64,000 bases of DNA from Rhododendron vialii (lineage: Eukaryota; Streptophyta; Magnoliopsida; Ericales; Ericaceae), in the NCBI RefSeq assembly GCF_030253575.1, contig NC_080559.1:27492501-27556500 (forward strand), given 5' to 3'. Positions 33,096 through 45,162 of the stretch are shown here, piece after piece; positions within the stretch are counted from its first letter, which is position 1; every line of letters starts with the position of its first letter. A model generated the notes under the pieces. The model was given only the letters and a program-made list of their open reading frames with translations. It made no database searches and was not told the DNA's origin. A program made the position numbers and the translations under genes.

Positions 33096-34144
33096 AACAA
33101 TGTTTTCAAAAAATAATTTTAAAAAATTGTAACTTTCAGATTTTTTTTCCTGTTTTTTTTTTCAGAAACTTTTTTTTTTTAATTTTAAAAACTGTAAGTA
33201 AATAGAGTGTGTTTTTCAAAAAACTGTTTTTGAAATTTCAAAACTCTTTTATAGAAATTTTTTTTTACACAAAATCATTTTTTAAAAAATTGTATTTATA
33301 GTTTATAAAATTTCAAAATTATTTGTGTAAATACAATTCTTTCAAAATTTCTCAAAATTGTATTTATAGTTTTTAAGTGAACAAAGTGTGTTTTTTGAAA
33401 AATTGTTTTTTGTTTCGAAAAACTTTTTTTTTTTCCTTCAAAAACCACTTTTTCAAAACATATGCGTGAAATGAAAGAAAAAAGTTTGGAGGGCCCATTG
33501 GTTTTGATTATGAGCAAAAAATAACCAATATGGGATTTGACATTGTTAACTTTAGCAACATCTAAATGGATAATCAAAATGTGATATGACATGTTTTGAT
33601 TATTCACATTTGCTTATTCTACTGCTGATCTAAGCTGTTCTCTTTGCGAAATTGTACATTATGGCTTAATGGATGCCAAATTAAACGTTTGTCGAATTAC
33701 TTGCCGAATTTAGTAGTACATAAATTGATTTGATGGTGCAATTTTTATTTTTTGAACGACAAAGAAAACTTTCAGTTATCATAAAAAATCAGAAGAATGA
33801 CGATGTAAATTGGATATTGTAAACAAGTCAAAAGAATCACGTTACCCTTGAATAATTAGCTCTAAGACTTCAGTCAATGTGTTTTGCCATTGATTCTTCA
33901 TGACCTGATATTTGACCAAAAGTTTTTTTTTTTTTTGGAAAGTGATTTGACCTGAGATTTGCCATTGATTCATCATGACCTGGTTTTTTTGGTGAGTGAA
34001 ATTCTCTTTGAAATGAAGCACAGAGAAGTACTATCACACTACAATGTGGGCCATGTGTGGACTCATCTCAAAAACTGCCTTCCAATTACAGATTGGGCCT
34101 GTTCAGGCAAACCCATCCCCATAAAAGTGAACCCAATAATATTT

Positions 34145-34331
34145 GGGAACTGATTTTCGCGTTCCAAGATTTACTGCAGGCGCTCCACCTTTTTGTTTTT
34201 ATATTGTGATGTTGCTGGCAACATCAGTGTATATTTTGTTTTTACACTGTGATGTTGCTGGCAACATCACAGTATAAAAACAAAAAGGTGGAGCGCCTGC
34301 AGTAAATCTTGGAGCGCGAATATCAATTCCC
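34145..34331. mobile_element. 187-bp foldback MITE with 8-bp target duplication (copy B)
   Basis: The arms (GGGAACTGATTTTCGCG... and ...CGCGAATATCAATTCCC) pair over about 75 bp, so nearly the whole element is one hairpin. Within it GATGTTGCTGGCAACATC, itself a palindrome, occurs twice. The target duplication TAATATTT is at 34137-34144 and 34332-34339; eight bases points to the hAT superfamily. Copy C has it at 48501-48687; copy A lost the surrounding 571 bp. Confidence 0.85.
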
Positions 34332-35165
34332 TAATATTTTGGGCTAGAAGTTATGAATTCAGCTCCATGATTCATCGATTATTATGACTGAATCAGATGC
34401 AGAGAAAAATGGGTGAAAGGAAGAAAGAAGAAGATGGGAAGAAAACAAAGATGGATCGGAGTGGCCACCGATCGAACCCAAGTCTAATCTCAAGATTACT
34501 CGCCTCAAAGACGCGGCTCTTTTGTGTGCTTAATTGTTTGATTTGGGCTTTTTAGGCCTTCTAGGGTATTGAGTTTTATTTGTTTTATATTTGGGCTTGT
34601 AGGCTTTTTTAATAATCCTAATAATCCAACCCAACCATGCTGCCGGCTGAACCCAATCGAACAATTAAGCGGACTCGATTCTGACTTGGTTCAATCCCTA
34701 TTGTGCTTGGAAATTCTACAATTTCTTTGTATGATGTTTAGATCAATCATAAGGGGAGTGATTTTTGCACTCGTTAAATTATTAACCGCACTCCCTAAAA
34801 GTTAACAATTTAGGCAGATGTCACTCGATCGAGGGTAGCAGATGTCACTCAACGATATTAACGGTGGACGCCACTCGAGGCGACCAAGTCACACACTTGA
34901 TTTTAGAAGGAATCCTCAACTCCAAGCAATAAATACTCGCAAATATTTTCATTAACTCAAACTCCCCCATTTCATTTATGGCTAAAGCCTTAAATAGATA
35001 TCTTGAAACATCCCTCCAAGAATAGGAAATAAAACTTTGACTCTATATCTAAAAAACTAGGAAGACTCACAAAACAAATACAAAAGCAACTGGACTCCTG
35101 GACTAACAAAATAAATGATAAAGACTCTTCGACTCACATTATATACTAATGTAAAACCACAAGAC

Positions 35166-36437
35166 TTAAATAATTTTAATTTTTCCAAATTCTGACTGCA
35201 TCAACCCACTACTATTACAAGAAGTAGATTGAAAACACGAAGAAATTGTTCCTCTCATATTTGGCACAAACCAGATTAGAGGCAGAACGTTGTTTCCAAG
35301 ATGAGGATCTGGTATGCAACACGATTGAAAGCTTTCTTCCTCCACATTGAAGATACCCATGTCCTCATCGATCCCCCTGGGCACATAACCTGGACAGTCG
35401 CAATGGAAGTGTTGCGTGTAGTATATGCAGTTAGGTAGGCACTCGGGAAACTCTAATGTTGAAACCGATAGAGAATGATTGTCGCCTACAAATAAGGCTT
35501 GGTTCCCTAAGCGACTAATAGGAACCCATGTTGCCTCTGCCTCCCCAGTTGGATGTTGTAGCAACTTAAAAACAGCAATTCTTGAAGTATTCTCTGTCTG
35601 ATCACCATCAGGAAGCCCCTCCCAATACCTTTGTACGTGTAGTAGATCACCCTCTTGTGATTGAACGAGATAAACGGCGTCAGCCATATCAATCGAAGGT
35701 TTTACTTGTTTGGTTAAAGCTATTTCTGTACCGCTAGCAAAGTCAATTTTCACTAGGTTACTCATTTTGTCGACGCCATAAATTTGACCTTTGTGATGAT
35801 AAATAACATCAAAACATGAGCATGAGTAATCACGTCTATCAATAAAATTCCATGACTCTTGTCCAGATTTGAACATAGCTAATCGACACATACCATCATA
35901 GATAACCACAACCTCGTAGTTGTTTGGGCTTAGAGATGGATCGGATGATAGAATTGCCTTCCTAATAAAGTCCTCTGGATCATCATCATCGATGTAACCT
36001 TCATAGAGACCATAAGGATCTTTCAAAGGCGGGAGAGAAACGGCTCCACCAGTAAAGGGGTTTAAGAGGGTTATGACCATGGTGCTTCTTTCTATAGCTA
36101 ATAACCATCCAAAGGCAGATCCTATAAACCTCCTAGTACAAGGCAATGGCAAATCCACTGAGTACGTAATTTCTCTGGTGAGACTAAACAAAAGTCGCTT
36201 TGCTGGTTCACTGTTTTCGTTTGTGTCCATCATCAACACAGGGAGTTTATTATGACACGATTTGAAGATGCGTAACCTCTGCTTGTAATCATCAGTAACC
36301 TGGTCGAGGGCATAGCGACGCCATGGTAGACAGACGCCACTAAACCGTACATAGTCCGAGAACTGATCAATTTTTTCTAGAATGGAAAGGAGGAGGTTTC
36401 TTGGAAGCCATGCCCAATCAGAGAAGGAAGAAGCCAT
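35166..36437 (-). CDS. F-box / DUF295 (KIB-type propeller) protein, copy B
   Basis: 423 residues, intact, with the same architecture and start (ATG 36435-36437; TATA 36512-36519) as the copy A gene. It differs from A at roughly 14 residues. Two adjacent changes fall in the F-box itself: residues 37-38 are Leu-Pro (codons 36324-36329), where copies A and C have Arg-Gln, just before the conserved Trp39. A proline in that helix could weaken SKP1 binding. Another cluster (RYWEGLP for RHWRGPP, ENTS for EKTS) is in the propeller part. It is either a diverging paralogue or the product of conversion from a more distant copy. Confidence 0.9.
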   Translation of the reverse strand: MASSFSDWAWLPRNLLLSILEKIDQFSDYVRFSGVCLPWRRYALDQVTDDYKQRLRIFKSCHNKLPVLMMDTNENSEPAKRLLFSLTREITYSVDLPLPCTRRFIGSAFGWLLAIERSTMVITLLNPFTGGAVSLPPLKDPYGLYEGYIDDDDPEDFIRKAILSSDPSLSPNNYEVVVIYDGMCRLAMFKSGQESWNFIDRRDYSCSCFDVIYHHKGQIYGVDKMSNLVKIDFASGTEIALTKQVKPSIDMADAVYLVQSQEGDLLHVQRYWEGLPDGDQTENTSRIAVFKLLQHPTGEAEATWVPISRLGNQALFVGDNHSLSVSTLEFPECLPNCIYYTQHFHCDCPGYVPRGIDEDMGIFNVEEESFQSCCIPDPHLGNNVLPLIWFVPNMRGTISSCFQSTSCNSSGLMQSEFGKIKII

Positions 36438-36519
36438 GCTTTCGATGGGTGGAACCCAACTACAAGGAAGAATATTATGAGTGATATAAAATAAGCGTGT
36501 ACTCAGTATCAATATATAA

Positions 36520-37284
36520 GGAGAGGCAATTAAAAAGTGTTTCCTCAATTAAAAAGTGTTTCCTATTGTACCCGTTTTGCTTATAGAAAGCAGCGGTTTT
36601 GGCAATCCTTTTGTAATATGTCTTTCTTTCTTTCTTTCATAAGTATGTATCTTCCTAAAAAGGACAGACTAATCAGTAACGTGGAGGTGGAAATTGATTC
36701 AATGGATGTGTTTCCTATAGTTGAACTTTAATAAAGAAAAGAAATAGGAAACACAATTTGTCTAAATGAGGTGTTTGCATAGTTGAAGGACAATGTACAA
36801 TTCAACATTGGTAGTAGGGGTGAGCAAGGAATGAATTGGTTCGGGTTTGCGATAAACAATGAATCAAACCAATTCTTACGGATTGAAGATTTTCATAACC
36901 AATCCTATCCCCTACGCAAAACACATAGAACCAAACCAATCTAAAACATTAAACTACAGCTCAGTTTCTATTTCGAACCACGGTTTACTTTAATTTGGGA
37001 TAATTTTTCAAAAAGCATTTTAATCAATTAAGTTTTTTCATAAAAAAAAACTTGTAAACAGAACTTGTGTCTGAACCAATTGCGTTAAAATCACTACAAG
37101 TCACTAAAATAGATTCAAACTCATGATAAGTCCCTAAAGAAATATGGTTTAATTATACATGCTCAATGTATATAATGGTTGAGTTTATTATTGTCTAAAG
37201 TTCCTAAATAACATATCAATTAAATAGTAGTATATGTAATGTAAAATTGTGGTTTAGATGGATTTGAAATCAGAACCGTGAGAA
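36520..37284. other. Upstream flank of F-box gene B and Helitron empty site
   Basis: No gene. It ends at the A|T dinucleotide (37284/37285) into which the Helitron inserted in copy A. Confidence 0.7.
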
Positions 37285-37778
37285 TATATCTACAAACCAA
37301 ACCGTTTACTTCAGTTTTTTTATTTTCCAAATTAACAAGGACTAAATAACGGAATTGGGGATGGTGCTGTGCAGTGCGCCGCATCCTCAGAGCAGTCGGA
37401 TGCACAACACCGTCCCCATGTCCTCACGCTGCTAACCAAACTGACTGGCTTGGACTGGTTCGGATTGGATTTGCAGTTCGACAGTTTTTTCTCACCTCTA
37501 AAATACATAGTCGTAGACCACCAAAAGGGATTCCAATAAAATGCAATTTCGTTCCAAATTGGCAAGCCTTCAAACCCCTAGCATGCAAGCTCGATTTAAG
37601 CCACAAAACTGAATCGATTTGAACCTAGAAAACCATAAATAAACAAGATACCGAAGCGAATTAAAATTTGAAACCAAGATACGTACAAGATGAAAAAAAA
37701 ACCTGTCTGATTATCCTGAGTACTTTTTATTTAAGCTACCTGGGCTGGGATTTAATCAGCAAAAAAAGTCTGGCAAGG

Positions 37779-37836
<58 letters not shown>

Positions 37837-38001
37837 ACAGAGGAATTGTTCTTCGGAGGGAAGATAACAAAGAGGAAAAGAACAAGAAGCAAGTGAGGAA
37901 GGGCGTGGGAGGTGAGAAGGGGCCGGATCCTGTCCATTTACTTCACTTCGGACCGATTCGGTCACTATTGAGAAAATGTCAGGATTTTGCCTAAGATTTA
38001 A

Positions 38002-38239
38002 TCCTAGCTGTTCTACTAAGAATTTTTTAAAAATAAGTATTTATTTACAATTTTAAAGTTTAAAAATAAAAGATTATTGGAAATAATTTTTTGTACAATA
38101 TAAATATTATTTGATAGATTTGAATGAGATTTTTTGAACGTTATAAAAACTAAAAAATTATTTTTTAAATGCATTATTTTTAAATTAAAAAATTACTAAT
38201 AAATACTTATTTATTAAAGAACTTTTAACAGAACAGGGT
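38002..38239. mobile_element. Tourist-like MITE (copy B)
   Basis: Counterpart of 15341-15578, 238 bp, TAA on both flanks; differs by a few point changes. Confidence 0.75.
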
Positions 38240-38314
38240 TAATTATCGAACCCCTATCTGTTTAAAACTAGCAATTGTTCTTACCTTCCAATTCCAAAGC
38301 CCGACAACTCGACA

Positions 38315-38598
38315 GGTGGTTTTGGACCAATAAGCCACTCTCTTTTTTTGACTTCTTAGTTTTCTTTATTTAATTATTTTATTTGTTAATTTTGCATCAA
38401 TTTTTTATGAATTATTGATTCTTCTTTGAGAGAGGAATAGGAAAAATAAAAAATTAAGAGTTTCAATCATAATTTTTTACTTTTTGATTTCTCTCACCCA
38501 GAAAAATTAATAATTTACAAAAATTTGGCACAAAACTAACAAATACAAAAAAAAATTTATAAAGACAAACCAATAAATCAAAATGGTCCAAAACCACC
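38315..38598. mobile_element. Foldback MITE (copy B)
   Basis: Counterpart of 15654-15938 with the same GGTGGTTTTGGACCA termini. Confidence 0.7.
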
Positions 38599-39240
38599 CT
38601 ACCTCCAGCTCCGAGTGATAGGAATTTTTGGTAATATATATATTTTTACTTTATTTTGTGAATAGTAAGTGGGTGTTTGCAAAAAATTAATTTGACAGAT
38701 TTTTAAATTCCAACTTCTAAAAATCATTTTAGAATGTTTGTCAAAAATTTTGCATAAATGATTTTTAGAAGAAATTCTCAATATTCCAAAGTTGGGTTTA
38801 GATAGCTTTTGGAATTATACAATACAAATTCTTAAAAAGAAATGAAAATTTTGTAATCTCCCAGCTGCGACAAATAGATTTCTCAATTTCTTCTAAAATC
38901 TGCAGCAGAATCTGAAGTTAAAACATAAAACTGTATCCACAATTATTGCGAGCACGCCCTGAGTACCAAAAAAACACATAGGATTAATACATAGGAAAAA
39001 GCCCAGACATGAGCAAAACTGGAAAATCGCCACAAATTTGGTACTACATCGAAATTTATCCCACAAAGCTTTCCAAATCTATTGTCCAAATTAAATTGAG
39101 TGTATTAATCGAACTGTTGGGTTTTAGTAAATAACCAATAGCGAGTTTACATTGAAAAGAATAGCAATTTAGGCATGCTTCTACACATCAATTCCCTAGA
39201 AAACAGACATAGAATTAAGTACAAATTCATGTTTTTAGTT

Positions 39241-39423
39241 TTCGTTCACCCTCCACTTATTAGGAGGGTGACATTACCCTCCTTCCTATAATTGAAATGA
39301 TAGTTATCTCACCACAATGTGATGTCATACTTACAAAAATATATATTGCAAGTGTGGACCTACACCATTTCAACCAATGAAATAGAGGGTAATGTTATCG
39401 CTTCTTAAGGAGGGTGAACAAAA
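39241..39423. mobile_element. MITE with GTTCACCCTCC termini (copy B)
   Basis: Counterpart of 16581-16763; the left terminus has one change (TTCG for TTTG). Confidence 0.7.
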
Positions 39424-39588
39424 TTGCACTCCAAATTCATAACAGGAAATGAAAATAAGAATCTCGTATTCCAAATTCAAATATAGGAAGCAATACCAAT
39501 ATAGATTTTTCAATAGAAACTCATGAATTCCTAATCAGTCCTGCAAGCCAATAGCTCTTCTTCTTCTTTTTAAACGGAAAAAACAATA

Positions 39589-39870
39589 CTCCTTCCGTCC
39601 TTTTCTTAGAGTCCGGTATTCTATTTTGGGCTGTCCCTTAATAAGTGTCCATTTTGTAAAGTAAGCGGGTAAAAGTTGGTGAATTTTCCATTTTGCCCCT
39701 AAAAGTAGATTCTATTTTAAAAAGTTAGTGAGTAAAAATGTAATAATGATTTTTTCACAGAGGGTAAGAAGAGAAAATGGAGGTAAAAGTTGATGTGAAA
39801 GGTGTAATGATGATATCTTTTTAATAAGTTAGAATTACGAAGCAGAACACTTAAAAGGGGACGGAGGGAG
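39589..39870. mobile_element. Stowaway MITE (copy B)
   Basis: Counterpart of 16929-17210, 282 bp, with CTCCTTCCGTCC termini and TA flanks. Confidence 0.93.
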
Positions 39871-41210
39871 TACCATTCAATTCATTCAAATAAGTCATAA
39901 GGTGTCTACAAAAAATCAACCAGATATAGATCAAGCCATACAATATCTACTGATCACCACCCGAAAACAAAGATACAGAAAACTGTCAAACCCTAAAAAA
40001 GACAAAACTAATGTTGAACTCCTCAGTAGAAGCCATGGTTGTTAAAATCTTACGATACAAGATATGTATCCTATGATTCGTATCGTCTCCTTCCAAAAAC
40101 AATACGTATCGCAGACTGTATCTTTTTTGTATAGAAATCTTACGATACAGCTGTGTATCCTACGATATAATAGTGTATTTCGATTCACAGTGTATCCTAC
40201 GATTACTTATAGAGAACAAATCATTCCGTATTTTAAGGGGTGGAACACAAAATACGTTCTGATCTTTTCTTCTAATTATGATCGTATTCAAATCATTTAA
40301 AAGAAACCCAAAGCTTGAATAAAAGAAAGAATGTATTTCGGATCATGTTTTGCATGAATTTGATAATGGCTGTTTTTCTCTTCCCTTAACCTCAGGCACC
40401 AGAAAGAAATGCGATACAACCTACCTAAGAGACTTGGAATTTTCATCTTAAAAATAATTTTTTTCAAATATACACCAAATATTTTAGATTATTATTGAGT
40501 ATAATTATTATTGTATATTAGCTTGTCAACGTATCTTACCATACGCAATACGTATCCCGATACGATTCGTAAAATGAAATAAACAATACACAATACATAT
40601 CCCGATTTGAAACCACTTACAGAAGCCATTACCCACCCCCACCATAATCTTGAACGGCAAACGTGGAGCAAGTATTGAGACACCGGGTGCCTCGGCATTA
40701 ATAAGTTCAATTAAATAACTTGTGCTAAGACCATCCATGCTTTGTGGAATGGAATTTGGGTGGCAATAGTTCTTCTATGATCTAGACTCTAGAGTGGATG
40801 ATGAGGGTGTCGAGTTTCTGAGTAGAAAACAACGAAAGAAAAAAACTGAATGCATTTATATGTAGGGGAAGGTAACAAAGATCAACTGGGGACGTGCCAA
40901 TAAGGTTGAGGTAGTAATTGGGATTGGGAGAGATGCTACGAGGTTAACCGTGGTGCAATATTTAAAGGAAGGCCATTAATAGCTGCGGGCTGTGCTGAAG
41001 CGAAAAGAGTCAAAAGACATGTACAGAATCTGCTTATTTGATCCAAATTTCTTAGATTTAGCTTCATGATATGCTTAGGTATTCTTATGTTATCCATAAA
41101 ATCAAGGTATTGAATCACCAATAGTGGCTAACTGTCGATTATGGTGCATCTAGTTTCTTTAGTTAGTCAAGAAAATCAATGCTACTTATTTTCTTCAAAA
41201 CGATTCCTCT

Positions 41211-42176
41211 ATGTTTGTTATATGTTCATTGGGTGGTAATAATTCCTTCTTTGGTCAAGCTATTCAGGTGCATGATATCTTCACTTCTGTTGAGTCGAAG
41301 GCGTTTGTTAAAGCTGCTGAGTCACTTGGGTTTGCTCACCAAGGTAGTCTTGGCCCAACAAAAGGCAAAGCATACAGAGATAATGATCGTGTTTCTGTGA
41401 ATGATCCAGTTCTTGCAAATACAATATGGGTATCTGGACTCAACAAATTATTTTTTGATTTTAAGATACGAGGCAAAGTTGCTGTTGGGTTGAATCCGAA
41501 TATCAGATTCTACCGGTTAGTCAGGTGACTTGGATCTTTTTCATCTTAGGTTGTGTCCATTTCGTCACATGATCACGTGAGTTATTGCCTGTCATCTACC
41601 TGTAATTCTTCTAAGGCTCGCTGCAGTAGTTTATGATCTCCTCCTTTTTTTTCACTAAAGAGGCATGAGAAAGCAAGAAATTCATCTGTCCTAGTTACTT
41701 CAGTTTCCAAAGATGTTGCATGGGCATATACTAGTGCAAATCTTTTACTTATCAGATACAAGGTTGGTCAGCGTTTTGGACGGCATATTGATGAGAGCGT
41801 TGATCTTGGAGATGGAAAGCATACCCATTATACTTTGTTGATATATTTAAGTGGTGGTTTCAAACCCAAATAAAAAAGTGATAAGAGCAACCCCTCAAGA
41901 CTCTTCTAACATCTAGTTGGAGGAGAGACTGTCTTCTACGGTCCCAAAAATGGTGTTGTAGCTGAGGTGAATCCCATTTTCCTTAGGCTGTATGTTCTAC
42001 ATTGTTGTACATTTTGTTATATTGCTTTTGTAACTTGCTTAATTTGAGTAAGGCAAAGCCTTTAATGATGGTATGGCTCTCCTTCTCATTCATGGTGATA
42101 AGTGTATGTTGCATGAAGCTCGGAATGTTTCTAAGGGTGTTAAGTATGTGTCACGATCAGATGTAACTTTTGCTTG
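41211..42176 (+). pseudogene. 2-oxoglutarate/Fe(II) oxygenase pseudogene (copy B), uninterrupted by copia
   Basis: Same three exons as copy A: exon 1 to 41515, exon 2 41756-41966, exon 3 from about 42058. Exon 2 contains the same two TAA codons (41871-41873 and 41907-41909), so inactivation predates the A/B duplication. At the C-terminus copy B reads SRSDVTFA followed by TGA (end about 42176), which looks like the original end. Copy A has lost one base there and reads on. The HIDES iron-binding motif and HGDKCMLHEARN are intact. Confidence 0.8.
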
Positions 42177-42726
42177 ATCAAGCTTATGTAGATCCTGCAG
42201 CCTTGGTACGTTCTTCATATTCTATTAATCTCATGGACACCTACTGAGTTCGTAAGTGATAGAAATTTTGAAACTCTTCTGTTATATAGCATTGTTATTT
42301 TAAGTTTAGTGCTTCCATGACCAATGTTCCGTTTGGCTTATTGGTGATTGTAATCACTTAACAAATGGCTTTGAAGTTTCAAAACTGTGACTCCTAAAAA
42401 TGTCCACTCTATTGATCCTGAACATGAACTAGGGGTGTTTCAATAGCCTTGACTGAAAACTTCTTCTTCTGTCCAACCTCTGAAAAATTAAGACGGCAGG
42501 CTCTAGAACAATGGTGAAAGATGGCAATGACATTTTTAGTTGTAGTTTGTGTGGGGTAGGGCCTTGACTTGCTGTTTATAGTTGTTGAATTGGAAGTCCC
42601 ATGGATACTCCATCAATGCATCTGCATTTTTATATAGAACTTGGGAATTAGTCCATGATGTTTGTTGTGGTGTCCAATTTTAAGACTTTAAATGTGATAA
42701 AACAGTGTTCCGTTTCCCATGATTGA

Positions 42727-42999
42727 ATGCCTTTAATCTTTAGCAAAGACACTAATATTTTAGGCTATTGCCCGTTTTGTTTCAATCACCCTGAGACACT
42801 AAAACACATTATCTTGTTTTATGACTTCTTTAGACCGATCTGGTTTGCTTCCAATCTACCCCCCTGTTTTGTTAGCAATCCTTCCGGTCATGGTTCAACT
42901 CTTGGCTTAGTAAAGGCTCTCTTTGTAATCAACATCACTGACTCACATGTACACTTGTATTACTATATCTGCCAATGTTTGATGTTTCTGAAAATCTAG
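42727..42999 (+). pseudogene. LINE zf-RVT remnant (copy B)
   Basis: Counterpart of 28384-28656; CPFCFNHPETLKHIILFYDF shows loss of a conserved cysteine. Confidence 0.6.
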
Positions 43000-43795
43000 G
43001 AATAGTGTTATCATTTCCCCCTTTTTCTGTATTGTTTCACAAGCGAACAGTCTTGTCTCCTCTAACACCCTAATTCATTAAGCTTGAGCGGTTTCCAACT
43101 ACGCTTTACACCTGATTGTCCTCCATTGCTAAGGTTGGCTCTGTCATGGTGGGGAGTTGGTGCAAAGTTGTCACAAGGGAGGCTAATTAGATCCTTTTAA
43201 TTTAGTAGTTCCTTATATTCAATGTGCTACATTTGCTGCTCTCTCTTATCTATATTTTGGCACACCAGCAGAATATTACCCATATCATTCGGTTTGCCAA
43301 TTATGGCATATCTTTATCTGTGTAGGAAGCAGGTTCTATAAACATGTCATATACCAGAGGCAGCTCCATTTGTATTTTGATTTCTACTTGTGGTACAAAA
43401 TTTTCAGAGGTTCTCCATCAGTTCGATTACTTGTATTAGCCTCCACATAACCTTCGCCCACACACATTCTGGTGTCGATTGTTGTATTTGTAACTATGAA
43501 TTCTACATCTCAGAATCCCAGATATCAATCTCTGTCTGTTGACTTATGACTAAACTGGTTATTGGGTAAGCTCAGAAACCCCAGGACCGGGAGTTCTAAG
43601 ATCACTGCTACTGTAATGACAAAATTTGTAATACACAACGAAATTGTTTGCAAAGAACGGTCTTTGGACGCCCAGAATCCAAGTATCCATCGGTTGTCAA
43701 TCATTTGCAAAACTTGGTTTTGTTAAGGTACAGAGATGAACCAAGAATTCTGTTTCCTCCTCATCAGTTGAATTTATTTGGTAAGTGTTTCGCCA

Positions 43796-45162
43796 CAACC
43801 TAACCATTGAAATAGGTTGAACTACCCAAGCGTAAGGCTAGGTCGTTGTCAGCATAATAACAGGAAAGTCCGGGATCGTACCCACAGGGAGTTTCGAATA
43901 GCTTGATCGGAAGTAAGTTTTATGTGATTAGTTCGCGGCGTTTAAACAGTCAACTTTTACTTTTGCTTTGAAAGGTGAAAACTACTCGTGTGAAAGACTA
44001 GAAATAAGTTTTAACTAAGAATAAAAAGCGGCAAGGCGTTGGAGTTGCTAACACCCATAACTTAAGTTATTCAACTCTTCTCAACGAAAACACGGTTGAA
44101 TTGCATGCCATAAGCTATCAACCGGAAGATTTAGTTATAAAACCAATAAAAGACTAGAAGCGTAGTATGGAAAGCGAGCAAGTTCATTAGTTCTATTGGC
44201 AAACACAAGGCGTGACATCGCTCCAGAACCATGTGTATGAGCACATGATCACCGAAGATTAACAACGCCAAGTTTATTACATAAAAGGCAAACCCTTTTC
44301 ATTTTCCAAACCGAACCTCAAGTTTCGGGTTGAGAAAAGCAAGATTAACCGAAGATACAAGGTGTTATTCACCCCTTTGCCAAGCCTAATTGAACTAAGC
44401 ATGGTAAGAAATTGAGGCATAAGATTTAACCGATAAAATTAAACGAAAACTAGTTTGATATTATAAAGGATCTCAACGATACAACTTTAGTACTTGAGAA
44501 AATAACAAACTAGCAACACTTACTTAAGTTCTTGAAGAATTACACTTAAAAAGCTTAAGAGACAACAATGGAGCTCCTAGGAATTAAAAGACCTAAAGCT
44601 TAAAGTGTAACTAGCCTTTAAATTGTGAGAGAGAGAACCTTATATGCATGGGCTTTCTCTTTCCGCACATACCACAAAAATATCACAAACACTTGCTACT
44701 AAAAGAAATTTTTCATAAATGGAATGTTGAAAAGGCAACAAAAAATTCTAAATGAGCAGAACTGGTATCGATACCGGTCCAAAAGGGTATCGATACCCCA
44801 GCGGCTGAAATCTCAGAGCTCCTGATGGCATCGATACCTTTTTGACTTTGTATCGATACTATTGCTGATTTCTGCAATTTCATCCCCAGATTCTTCCCTT
44901 GCCTTCAAAACATCCCGGGCACCCTTCGGTGCTTCTTTTCTCAATTCTTTGGATTTGGTGAAAAATGCCACAAGGCCTAGGGCACTTGGTTATCCTTGGG
45001 GATCGTCCTTGGCGTCAAAACACGCCTTATTCTCGCAGTTTACCTGAAACGCTTACAAAAATACCTTACGTGCAATATCTAAAAAAATGATAACTTATAC
45101 GTACAAATACTAAAAATTGGAGGACTCGAGCACCAAGAGTATACAATCTTGGGTGCTTATTA
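43796..45162. mobile_element. Solo LTR, 1367 bp (copy B)
   Basis: Same solo LTR as 29443-30819, with GTAAG at 43791-43795 and 45163-45167. The terminal CA has mutated to TA, and one of the GGTATCGATACC palindromes is broken by a T-to-C change near 44829. Confidence 0.85.

Noticed and set aside
40064..40300. 78-codon plus-strand frame in copy B
   Set aside because: Lies within the TACGATACG repeat region and is interrupted in copy A.
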